Below are positions 1 through 7,645 of a stretch of 64,000 bases of DNA, piece by piece. Source of the DNA: Rhizobacter koreensis (GTDB lineage Bacteria > Pseudomonadota > Gammaproteobacteria > Burkholderiales > Burkholderiaceae_C). The stretch is from assembly GCF_013366375.1 (NCBI RefSeq), contig NZ_JABWMJ010000014.1, positions 1 to 64,000 of the forward strand, read 5' to 3'. The translations under genes were made by a program, and so were the position numbers. A model generated the notes under the pieces. It made no database searches. It saw only the letters and a program-made list of their open reading frames with translations, and had not been told where the DNA came from. Numbering within the stretch: the first letter of the stretch is position 1; each line of letters opens with the position of its first letter.

Positions 1-465
1 TACAGGGGCTCAACCGGGGCGCCTCCGGCGGCCTGGCAGGGGCCCGGGATTGAAGAACTTCAAACCGCAGCCAATCCACTTAACTCAGGCCGCTGCGTGT
101 TCAAACCAGCGGAGCCGGCTCTGTTTCGCTGCTGCTGCCAACTGGAGGAGGTCCGGCTCACAGCCTTCGTTCGTCGGCAACGCCGAAGGCTGGGCTCGAT
201 TGGTCGCAACAGCTTGGTCCGAACTGAGCCAGGAACTCGCTTCCGGCCCGCGCCCAATGATCCAGGGTCGGCGGTGCGCGTCCTCAGTGGCAGCGGTCGA
301 TGGTCCCCTCGCCGAGAACAGCACAGCCGATAGATCGGGCAATTGCTCGTTCTGCGCCGATTCGGCGACAAGCCAATGGGCCGAGGAACACGCCTCGACC
401 GTGCCTAGCGGCCGATGAATGGCTGGCTGGCGTCGTTTCGTGAACACTGCCGCCTTCACGCGTGA
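1..465. other. No convincing gene in the first 465 bases
   Basis: Open frames exist on both strands, but all are rich in Arg, Ser and Pro in the way of out-of-frame reading of GC-rich DNA. None has a clear ribosome-binding site or recognisable motif. I see no tRNA, insertion sequence or repeat here. Confidence 0.4.
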
Positions 466-684
466 GGACGCCGGGGCGGGAGGCTGCTGCGGGAGATCTC
501 GGCAAGTCGGGGATGCAGTCCCGTCCGTCAACGTTTGCGCGCGTATCGGTTGAAGTTCGGTGCGCCGATCCGGCAGGTCGCCGACCTCCGCTTTGGTGTG
601 CTGGCGTGGGAGCGCATTGGCCCCAACGTCGCATCGGGGCTGACCCATCTCGCGCAAGCGACGGCGGAGTCGTTCCAACAGTGA
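466..684 (+). pseudogene. Possible 3' remnant of an unidentified gene
   Basis: After an in-frame stop at 463-465 the same + frame continues to a TGA at 682-684. Its product looks more protein-like than its surroundings, with a balanced stretch reading LKFGAPIRQVADLRFGVLAW and then a helical end (TAESFQQ). No start codon and ribosome-binding site pair precedes it, so if real it is a decayed 3' end. The family is not recognised. A chance open frame is also possible. Confidence 0.25.
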
Positions 685-910
685 TTGCACGTGAGTCCTT
701 CAAGTGGCGATGGGCGACATCGACGTTGCGCCGCTCCATGACGTCGGCGCGATGGTCTCACTATGCATGACCAGCCTCGGCGGCGTCCATCCGAAAGCGC
801 GCATCGGACCCCCGGCCGAAGTTGCCATCGGCGTGGCAGGACATTGGAGGAGCATCGCGCAAGTACAAAGGGGTCCACCACGTCGTGCGGTCTTGAGTAA
901 GCGGGCCCGG

Positions 911-942
911 TCCGTATCGTGTTCAGGTAGCAACGATACGGA
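911..942 (+). promoter_or_regulatory. Perfect 10-bp inverted repeat over the RBS of the RecE-like gene
   Basis: TCCGTATCGT at 911-920 and its exact reverse complement at 933-942 flank a 12-base loop. The right arm runs into the GGAG (940-943) that sits 6 bases before the ATG at 950. As DNA it could be a repressor operator. As RNA it would form a hairpin that hides the ribosome-binding site. The symmetry is seen directly; its function is inferred. Confidence 0.55.
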
Positions 943-949
943 GATGGCA

Positions 950-1834
950 ATGAGCCAAGATTTGCAAGAGGACGATGTGGAGGCGGTAGATGCTTGCGAG
1001 CCAGCCGCCGCGCCGATGCGCGAGGTTCCCGATATTCCATTCGGCATCACACGATGCATGAGAAACGAGGACTACCACGGCGACCGCAGTGCGGTGTCTT
1101 CGACCCAACTCAAACGTATGCTGATCAGCCCCGCGCACTTCCTCAGCGGCATCAGCGACCCGGAGGAGTCCACGGAGGCCCTGCTGTTCGGTTCGGTGCT
1201 GCACGGCCGGCTGCTGGAGCCCGACACCTTCGAGTCGCGCTTCTTCGCGATGCCGAAGCTGAACCGCGCCAGGAAGGAAGGCAAGCAGCGCTACGCCGAA
1301 TGCCTGGTGCAGGCGGCTGGGCGCACCGTGTACCCCGAGGCCTGGAAGGAGCCCATCGAGCGCATCATCGACAACGCGATGGGTCACCGGAAGGCACGCG
1401 AGCTGCTGGCCAAGGGCGAGGCCGAAGTGGCGCTGGTCTGGCTGGACCCCGACACGGGCATCAAGTGCAAGATCAAGATCGACTGGTGGCACGACGCGCG
1501 CACGCTCGCCGACGTGAAGTCTGCCGAGGACGTGACCTTCGAAGGCTTCCGTCGCTCCTGCGCCAGGCTCGGCTATGCGCTGTCGGCGGCGATGTACTGC
1601 GAGGGCGTCTACCAACTCACAGGCGAGGAACCCGAGTGGGCTTTCATCGCCTGCGAGAAAGCACGGCCGAACACGATTGCCGTCTACCGCGCGACGCGTC
1701 CGATGCTCGAGCGTGGTCGCAGCGACTTCCGGCGCGCTCTGCGACGGCTGGCCGAGTGCCGGGAGCGTGGGCACTTTCCGATGCTGCAGGCCGATGGCGA
1801 GTGGGAGGACATCGACTTGCCGCGCTGGGCCTGA
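950..1834 (+). CDS. RecE-like PD-(D/E)XK exonuclease (exodeoxyribonuclease VIII type)
   Basis: This 294-residue protein resembles the nuclease domain of phage and prophage RecE. Family features are the YH..R.A.SSTQLK.ML.SPAHF opening, the SVLHGRLLEPD segment, and the metal-site strand IKIDWW followed by LADVKSAEDV (Asp then D.K). RecE proteins resect double-stranded ends for single-strand annealing. No RecT-like annealing partner is visible beside it. The start at 950 fits a GGAG 6 bases upstream; an in-frame ATG at 944 is less well placed. The upstream inverted repeat suggests tight control. The likely role is repair or recombination of the element's own DNA. Confidence 0.8.
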   Translation: MSQDLQEDDVEAVDACEPAAAPMREVPDIPFGITRCMRNEDYHGDRSAVSSTQLKRMLISPAHFLSGISDPEESTEALLFGSVLHGRLLEPDTFESRFFAMPKLNRARKEGKQRYAECLVQAAGRTVYPEAWKEPIERIIDNAMGHRKARELLAKGEAEVALVWLDPDTGIKCKIKIDWWHDARTLADVKSAEDVTFEGFRRSCARLGYALSAAMYCEGVYQLTGEEPEWAFIACEKARPNTIAVYRATRPMLERGRSDFRRALRRLAECRERGHFPMLQADGEWEDIDLPRWA

Positions 1835-1975
1835 CGGGCGGGCTTGAGGCGCCGGGCCTGGGCGTCCAGTCGCTGGCGGACGGCCTCAGCCTGCTCGGCT
1901 GGTGCAACGGGACTGCATCCCCGCGCCGAAAGAGCCCGCCATCGTCTGGACGTTCGAACTCGCTGGGTCAGTGGC

Positions 1976-2320
1976 TCAGTTGACCGCGAAGTCTCCGAGT
2001 TGCTTACCCTCCGCCAACCGCGCAACCAGCCAGCGCGGCTTGTTGCCCCGGCCGGTCCACGTGTTCTCGCCGTCGCGGTACTTGATGGCCACCGGGCGGC
2101 CCTTGGCAGCTGACTTGCGCGCCGGCGCCTTCTTGGCCGCCGCCCGCGTGGCCTTGGTCTTCTTCACCGAGCCGAACAGCTGGTCGGGCGTGATGCCGTA
2201 GTGCTCGATGGCGGTGCGGATGCGGGCGATGACGCCGTCTAATTCCTTCGCCTTGATCGCCTCTGCCTCGGCCTGCAGTTTCTGAATCTGGGCCTGAAGC
2301 TGGCTGTAGGACTTTGCCAA
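1976..2320 (-). CDS. H-NS family nucleoid-associated protein
   Basis: The 114-residue protein has a helical N-terminal half (AQIQKLQAEAEAIKAKEL) for dimerisation, a Lys/Ala-rich linker, and the C-terminal H-NS DNA-binding motif YRDGENTWTGRGNKPRWL. The start is TTG: AGGAG lies 6 bases upstream and no ATG fits. Proteins of this kind coat AT-rich, often foreign, DNA and silence it. Here it follows the RecE-like gene in convergent orientation and may moderate the element's cost to the host or its own transfer genes. The family is confident; its targets are unknown. Confidence 0.9.
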   Translation of the reverse strand: MAKSYSQLQAQIQKLQAEAEAIKAKELDGVIARIRTAIEHYGITPDQLFGSVKKTKATRAAAKKAPARKSAAKGRPVAIKYRDGENTWTGRGNKPRWLVARLAEGKQLGDFAVN

Positions 2321-2473
2321 TTCGATCTCCTGTGGACGCGCAAGTCTACTTTGGCGAAGGTTTGCTTCGACCTGCTCCAGAGTCCACGCTCGAAACCGTT
2401 GCGATGTAGTAGCCAGTGGTGCGGCGCACAGGTGAAGCCGAGAAGGTGCCAGGCATTCGACATGGCCGACTCC

Positions 2474-3619
2474 TCACGCGGCAGGCGGGGCCACTGCTTC
2501 GTCGCCTGCGGTTGGCGACTTCGCCCGCGGCTGAGCCAGGCTCTTGCCCAAATAGGCATCCGTAATCGCGACGCGACCGTGGCCGAGCTCGGACGAGACG
2601 GCCATGCGCGCTGCACCATCGGCGTCCCCGGCACCAGCGCCGCCGCGCACCGGCGAGGGCTCGCCGGCGAGTTCCTCGTAGCGGTCGTTGGCATGCTGGT
2701 GCCGCAGGCCGTGCGCGGTCACCCCGAGGGCGGCCTTCGTGATCTCGAACCGACGCAGCACGTTGTAGAAGCGGTTCGCGTTCTGGACCGCCGTGCGGCC
2801 CGGTGCGCCGACGTAGTGACCGGGCGCAACCGACTGCAGCGCGCGCTCGATCAGTTCCTGCTGCTCCGGAGTCTTCACGGGGATGTCGCGCGGGCGTCCA
2901 CCCTTGGTGCCGTAGCGCACCCGCAGGAACTGCTTGCAGTCGGGGAAGTGCTGGGCGTCGCGCGGGTTGGCCAGATCGCGCGGGATGACGGCGACATGGG
3001 GCCGGAAGTGCCGAGCCTCCTTGGCGCGCAGGCCGAAGCGGTAGCAGAGCTCGAGCTGCATCCCGACCCACGGGTCGTAGGCCGTCACCTCACGGATCTT
3101 GGCCTCGACCTCGACGCATCGGGCAATCCAGCTGCGATCGACCTTGGCCGTGCGCTCGCGGTGGACGTAGTGGGAATCGGCGCCGAAGTAGGTCGCGACG
3201 TCGCGCACCATCCCCGGACGGCCGATCCACGCCGCATAGGTGCGCAGGAACGAGAGGTAGTTGTGGACCGTGGCCACCGACAGCTTGCGCTCGGCCCAGA
3301 GGTTGGCAACGGCCTGCACCTGGCGGTTGGTCAGGACTCGCGGATCAGCGTCTTTGAACGTGGTGTTGAATCGCAGGTCGTCCCAGAACTTGAAGTAGAA
3401 CCGCTCGCGATCGAGCATGGTCTTCTGCGAGACCGTCTTGAGCAGCTTGGAGTGCTCCGGGTTGTGTATCGCCAGGACACAGTGCAGCAGGCGCTTCCAG
3501 TCGCGCGTGCCGTTGGGCTCCGTGTCGAGAACGTTCTGCGGGTTCTTGGGCGAGCCCGCTGGCGACCGGCGTGCGTAGACCGGCAGCTTGGCCGGGGGCA
3601 TTGGCTTCTTCGACGACAT
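2474..3619 (-). CDS. Tyrosine recombinase (phage-type integrase), left module
   Basis: The 381-residue protein has an N-terminal SAM-like core-binding part (LTNRQVQAVANLWAERKLSV) and a C-terminal catalytic domain. The catalytic set looks complete: Arg in CYRFGLRAKEAR, H..RH in HGLRHQHAN, then GH and the final Tyr in ELGHGRVAITDAYL. The ATG at 3619 is chosen because GGAG lies 6 bases before it; an in-frame ATG at 3649 is possible. It is a candidate for the integrase of the element. Of the two recombinases in the window it is the one with canonical residues. Confidence 0.85.
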   Translation of the reverse strand: MSSKKPMPPAKLPVYARRSPAGSPKNPQNVLDTEPNGTRDWKRLLHCVLAIHNPEHSKLLKTVSQKTMLDRERFYFKFWDDLRFNTTFKDADPRVLTNRQVQAVANLWAERKLSVATVHNYLSFLRTYAAWIGRPGMVRDVATYFGADSHYVHRERTAKVDRSWIARCVEVEAKIREVTAYDPWVGMQLELCYRFGLRAKEARHFRPHVAVIPRDLANPRDAQHFPDCKQFLRVRYGTKGGRPRDIPVKTPEQQELIERALQSVAPGHYVGAPGRTAVQNANRFYNVLRRFEITKAALGVTAHGLRHQHANDRYEELAGEPSPVRGGAGAGDADGAARMAVSSELGHGRVAITDAYLGKSLAQPRAKSPTAGDEAVAPPAA

Positions 3620-4757
3620 TTCTTGCTCCGTTAACGGCCGGCGAGCCACTGCGGCCGCGTCAATGGGTTCGGACGCGGAACTCCTGCTCGCACGTGCGTC
3701 CAGGGTCGCGCGAGCAGGTCGAAGGTCAAGGGAGCAGCCGGCACCGTCGACCCTCGAAGGCGGTGCGTTGTTTCAAGCGTTCGGCCGCGCGGAGCGACCT
3801 GGCAGGTGTTGAAAAATCACAGTCCCGTAGCCCACCGTCGCGATTCCGCGGCGGTCGACTAACTGGCCAGCACACCTCGTCGGATGCGCTGCGCCGTCCT
3901 CGGTCCATGCCGAGGTGCTTCTGGGAGTTCGTGGGTACCGTTTCTCGCCGCTTGAAAGCGCTCCTGCCACCGGAGCGCACGGGGCCACGTCTGGAATCGA
4001 TCGTGCAGCCTCAGACGGGCTGACCACGACCGAGAACCCTCATGGGGTTGACGACGTAGGCGACGGTGTTTTCGCGAGCAGCGCACGGGCTGCTCGTGGG
4101 ATGGCCTCGGCCGCAGCGTCGCTGCTAACGAAGGCCACTCAGGCAGATCCGATGGACGGATCGAGATGAAGAGGTAGGAGCACCGCGACTGGCGCGGCAA
4201 GGCCTCGAAGGGCCGGGCTTGAAGTGCAGGTCACGACTGCGAACGGCGGGTTCTCGGATCCCGCAGCACCGGCCTGCTTGCATTGAGAGCTGTGGCAGGC
4301 AGCACAGGCTCGGGGGGAAGTTGAACCCATGCGAGGCGCGCTTGTCAACAGCGCGAAGCCCTTGAAGAAAAAAGCGCGGTGGTATGGCAATGGTTAGTGC
4401 ATTTCCACGATCTGCGATGACCTTTCCCAGGGGCTTGACCTACAGGTTCCCCCGTCTAGTCGTGGAAGGCGAGCCAGACGCGAATGTAACGAGCCGCCGC
4501 AGTTCGAACGCCAGGCACGAAAGCGCCAGCAGGAGCCCGCCGAGAGGTCAGTGGAACTGCCGCCTTCGGCGGACTTCGTCGTACTTCGTGCTGGCTGGAC
4601 AACGACGGAAGTCCTGCCAAGGTGCCACTTCGAGAACGTAGGCCCGGGCTCGCGATCGCGAAACAACGGGGGTCCCGGGTCTCGTTTCGAGTTGGCGGGA
4701 AGCGTTCTCTTGGCCATGCTGACGACATCGAGCAACGCAACCTGGAGAGGGTCACTC
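3620..4757. other. 1.1-kb region without a supported gene, upstream of the ParM operon
   Basis: No open frame here shows protein-like composition or a recognised motif. The part from 4400 onward is rich in inverted repeats, listed separately. It separates the recombinase from a plasmid-type segregation gene, so it could hold a partition site or an attachment site, but neither is demonstrated. Confidence 0.4.
4403..4613. repeat. Inverted repeats upstream of parM (candidate centromere or leader)
   Basis: TTCCACGA at 4403-4410 is matched by its exact reverse complement at 4460-4467. Further on, GACTTCGTCGT (4572-4582) pairs with 4602-4613 except for one bulged base. A short CCGCC-TTC-GGCGG hairpin lies just before the second pair. 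ParM systems need a centromere-like site, usually next to the operon, and this is the nearest repeat-rich stretch. The function is inferred. Confidence 0.35.
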
Positions 4758-5801
4758 ATGGGACCGATCGTCAGAGCCATCGATGTGGGATTCGGGAATA
4801 CCAAGTACGTGCGAGCGTCGCAGGACGGGCGCGTGGAGTGCGCGCACTTCGCCTCGATCGCCTACGACAGCGCCCACGACAGCTCGGGCGACGGTATCGG
4901 AAACTCTCGAAGAACAGTATGCGTGCCGGTGGGTGGCATCTGGTATGAGGTCGGTCCCGACGTCGCGCTCGCAGCCGATGGGTTCGTCGGCCGGAATCAC
5001 CACGACGACTACATCCGGACGCAGGAATACCGAGCTTTCACGGCCGGCGCGCTGCACTTCATGAAGGTCGACCATGTCGACCTCCTGGTGCTCGGCCTGC
5101 CCGTCTCGCAGTACATGAACCGTCGGGCCGAGTTGCAGAAGTCCATGACGGGAACGTTCGATGTCGGGCGAAAGCGCAAGGTCGAAGTTCGCCGCGTGCT
5201 TGTCGTCGCGCAGCCGCAGGGCGCGATGTATGCGGTGTTCGGGGATCAGGCGAACGCCAACCTCCGGCAAGGTCGAACGCTCGTGATCGACGCGGGGTCG
5301 CGCACCTTCGACTGGCTCGTGACATTGGACAGCCGTGTGGTCGGCAAGATGAGTCACTCGGTCAATCGAGGCGTGCACGACATGCTGACGAAGATAGCGG
5401 CTGCCATCTCGAGCGAGACTGGGCGGGACTACCAGAACCTTGAGGCGATCGACAAGGCACTGCGGGAGCGGAAGCCGCTTCGCGCATACCAGCGCAGCAT
5501 CGACCTGAAGAAGTACGACAAGATGATCGAGAAGATCGCGGAGCAAGGCGCGGCCGCGATCCACAAGCGCTTGGGCTCCACGGACGATCTCGAACACATC
5601 GTTGTTGTTGGCGGGGGCATGCACCTGTACCGCGCCACGATCCGGCGCAAGTTCCCGGAGGTCAAGATGAGCGAGGTGGACGAGCCTCTGTACGCGAACG
5701 TCAAGGGCTTTCAGCTGATGGGCGAGCAGTACGTGCGCGAGAACCCGCAATTCTTCGCCGAAGCTGCGGCTCCGGCGGAGGCGGCTCCAATCGAAGGGTG
5801 A
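4758..5801 (+). CDS. parM: ParM/StbA-like actin-family segregation protein
   Basis: The 347-residue protein shows actin-fold nucleotide motifs: phosphate-1 loop AIDVGFGNTK (7-16), phosphate-2 loop VIDAGSRTFDWL (176-187), and adenosine motif VVVGGGMHLY (282-291). ParM-type proteins form ATP-driven filaments that push sister plasmids apart. On ICEs they can stabilise the excised circle. The ATG at 4758 has GGAGAGG 7 bases upstream; the frame is open further upstream without a good start. The next gene follows within 5 bases and may be the DNA-binding adaptor. Confidence 0.85.
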   Translation: MGPIVRAIDVGFGNTKYVRASQDGRVECAHFASIAYDSAHDSSGDGIGNSRRTVCVPVGGIWYEVGPDVALAADGFVGRNHHDDYIRTQEYRAFTAGALHFMKVDHVDLLVLGLPVSQYMNRRAELQKSMTGTFDVGRKRKVEVRRVLVVAQPQGAMYAVFGDQANANLRQGRTLVIDAGSRTFDWLVTLDSRVVGKMSHSVNRGVHDMLTKIAAAISSETGRDYQNLEAIDKALRERKPLRAYQRSIDLKKYDKMIEKIAEQGAAAIHKRLGSTDDLEHIVVVGGGMHLYRATIRRKFPEVKMSEVDEPLYANVKGFQLMGEQYVRENPQFFAEAAAPAEAAPIEG

Positions 5802-5806
5802 ACGAC

Positions 5807-6163
5807 ATGAGCAAATCTCGCAAGATGGTGGTGCAGGTGACGATTGCCGCTGAGGAATGCCCTGAGCTGCATCGACGTCTGGCCGACATCACGTCGCCCA
5901 GGCGACGGGTGAAGCGGTTCCTGAGCCTGGCTGAGATGGGCCTTTTCGCGGAGCACGTTCGGCTCGGCGTGGCTGCACCTGCGCAAGCTGATGTCACCGG
6001 CCCCGGGACGTCCATGCCCCTGAAGCCGCTGGCGCTGAACCGTAGCGTGAGCGCACCCCAGCTTCCATCGCCGCCGGGCGGCCAAAGCATCGCCGAAATG
6101 GCGGACATGTTCGAAGACTCAAAGGGCGCAGAGGGCTCGGCTGATGCCGACGAAGCGGGCTGA
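5807..6163 (+). CDS. Small protein, possible ParM adaptor (StbB/ParR position)
   Basis: The 118-residue protein has a basic N-terminus (MSKSRKMVVQVTI), a short helical middle (HRRLADITSPRRRVKRFLSL) and a Pro/Ser/Gly-rich tail ending in an acidic stretch. No family motif is recognised. Its place immediately after parM is where ParR or StbB-type adaptors sit, and the basic part would suit DNA binding. The ATG at 5807 has GAAGG 9 bases before it; a GTG at 5798 overlapping the parM stop is an alternative. Confidence 0.5.
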   Translation: MSKSRKMVVQVTIAAEECPELHRRLADITSPRRRVKRFLSLAEMGLFAEHVRLGVAAPAQADVTGPGTSMPLKPLALNRSVSAPQLPSPPGGQSIAEMADMFEDSKGAEGSADADEAG

Positions 6164-6596
6164 TCGAGACATGGTGAGCGCCAGCGAGTTGGCCCAACTC
6201 GGCTACTGCGAGCGCGCCACGCATTTCGACTGGCGTCACGGCGCCAAGCGGACTCCGGAGCAAATCCAGGCGCAAGACCGCGGCAACGCTGCGCACCAAC
6301 AGTTCTACAGGGACAGCATCGCCGTTGCACGCGCCAGCGAGCGAAAGGGGAGGTGCTTTGTCGCGACCTTGGCGCTGGGAGAGGGCGACGCGACGACGGC
6401 ACTGCGAGCCTTCCGGGACCTGTACCTTCGCAAGACGGCCGGCGGGCGGTGGCTCATCGGGGCCTACTACCGCTCAGGGCCTGCCGTGTGTGAGGTGCTG
6501 AGCAGGCATCCGCGCATGTTGCAGGTAGTGCGCTTGGGAGTCTCGCTGGCCGCCAAAGCGGCTGCGTGGGCGGTCGTTCGGAAACTCTCGCGATGA
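6144..6596 (+). CDS. Cas4-like N-terminal segment fused to a CFI-box C-terminal domain
   Basis: The 150-residue protein starts with VSASELAQLGYCERATHFDW (11-30), which looks like the opening of Cas4/PD-(D/E)XK proteins, where one Cys contributes to an iron-sulphur cluster. From residue 71, CFVATLALGE, then LRAFRDLYL and WLIGAYYRSGPA, match the CFI-box C-terminal module found at the ends of many unrelated proteins. It starts inside the previous gene and its stop overlaps the next start in ATGA. It lacks the nuclease residues, which are in the next gene. An ATG at 6171 is a shorter alternative start. Confidence 0.5.
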   Translation: MPTKRADRDMVSASELAQLGYCERATHFDWRHGAKRTPEQIQAQDRGNAAHQQFYRDSIAVARASERKGRCFVATLALGEGDATTALRAFRDLYLRKTAGGRWLIGAYYRSGPAVCEVLSRHPRMLQVVRLGVSLAAKAAAWAVVRKLSR

Positions 6597-7141
6597 GCGA
6601 CGCCATCTCCGGCGCCTTGCTGCTTGTCGGGCTGCTGTTCTTTTCAATCAGCTACCTGTGGTTGCGAGGGAGACAGGAGCGGCCGGACGAGAGCTGGTTG
6701 CCCAGGGAACTCGCCGGCGGGCAGCTGGCCTTCGCCGAGAAGCGCTTCGAGTCTAGGCGGCACGGCCTCGTGGCTCGGCTCGACCGGGCCTACCGCGCCG
6801 GCGATCAACTGCACCTGGTCGAGCTGAAGACCCGGGCGTACTTGGCCGCGCACGTGTCCGACGTGATCGAGCTGTCCGTGCAGCGCCTTGTCCTCGAGGC
6901 GGCGACCGGCGAACCTGTGTCGTCGATCGCGCACGTCGCCGTTCAACTGCCGGACCGATCCGGCCTGCGTACCATCCGGGTCGAGTTGTTCGACGAGCAC
7001 CAGGTCATGGCCATGCGGCAGCGACTGCTGCAGCTGCGGGACGGCAAAGGCGCGACGCCGCTGCCCGCGCCGCGGAGGAGGGCCTGCGAAAAGTGCGGCC
7101 ACCGGACAGTGTGCCAACGCACCTACGGCGATCGCGAGTAG
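6593..7141 (+). CDS. Membrane-anchored Cas4-like PD-(D/E)XK nuclease
   Basis: The 182-residue protein has one N-terminal membrane helix (GALLLVGLLFFSISYLWLRG), then a PD-(D/E)XK core with Asp64 (VARLDRAY) and Glu77-x-Lys79 (HLVELKTR). It ends with Cys165, Cys168 and Cys174 in the C-x2-C-x5-C spacing of the Cas4/AddB iron-sulphur staple. The fourth Cys of such clusters normally lies near the N-terminus and is missing here; a candidate is Cys22 of the preceding gene. The two genes overlap by 4 nt and are probably translationally coupled. No cas1, cas2 or CRISPR repeats are nearby. The activity is inferred. Confidence 0.65.
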   Translation: MSDAISGALLLVGLLFFSISYLWLRGRQERPDESWLPRELAGGQLAFAEKRFESRRHGLVARLDRAYRAGDQLHLVELKTRAYLAAHVSDVIELSVQRLVLEAATGEPVSSIAHVAVQLPDRSGLRTIRVELFDEHQVMAMRQRLLQLRDGKGATPLPAPRRRACEKCGHRTVCQRTYGDRE

Positions 7142-7308
7142 CAGCACGCTGGTGTGGAGGACGGTCGGCCGCGCTCTGCGCCGGGGCAGCACGTGCCCCC
7201 TTGCCATGCTTGGGAGCTGACTCCGATCCGACAATGGCGACCCGCCACAGCGCGCGAGGAGGGCGGCGCGATCAGCTGGCTAGACTCAATGGAACCTGCG
7301 CACAGCCG

Positions 7309-7608
7309 ATGCACATCACCGACCTGACACATTTCCTCGATGCCTCCGGCGGCCTCGCGCCGGTCAAAGGCCCGGCGCGCACACTGGCACAGTTCCTGTT
7401 CGATGTGGTTGCGCACGCGTCCGATGGATCCGACGGTGCGCCGGCTGCGCCGAAGTGCTTCAAGTGCAAGAAGGGTGCGGTCACCGCGGCTCGAGCCATG
7501 GACCAAGCGGTCGTGTGGACCTGTCCATCTTGCGATGCCGAAGGTCGAATCTCCAACTGGCAGGGCACGATGTGGGACTTGACGGCGCGGCCCAAACCGC
7601 AGGGCTGA
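7309..7608 (+). CDS. Small zinc-ribbon-like conserved protein
   Basis: The 99-residue protein begins MHITDLTHFLDASG and carries two CxxC pairs, CFKCKKG and CPSCDAEG, about 25 residues apart, followed by ISNWQGTMWDL. This is a typical zinc ribbon. The upstream frame is open but Arg/Ala-rich and unlike protein, so the start at 7309 is preferred. Function is unknown; nucleic-acid or protein contact is possible. Confidence 0.65.
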   Translation: MHITDLTHFLDASGGLAPVKGPARTLAQFLFDVVAHASDGSDGAPAAPKCFKCKKGAVTAARAMDQAVVWTCPSCDAEGRISNWQGTMWDLTARPKPQG

Positions 7609-7645
7609 GGGCCGCTCGCGCCTGGGTAGCCGAGCGGTTTGCGTC

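Noticed and set aside
1684..2025. A - strand gene with a helical stretch overlapping the RecE-like gene end
   Set aside because: Only about 25 residues look protein-like; the rest is a shadow of the nuclease gene and there is no ribosome-binding site.
3571..4023. Open frame of 150 codons on the + strand after the recombinase
   Set aside because: Composition is Arg/Ser/Pro-rich, it has no motif, and it overlaps the 5' end of the recombinase gene.
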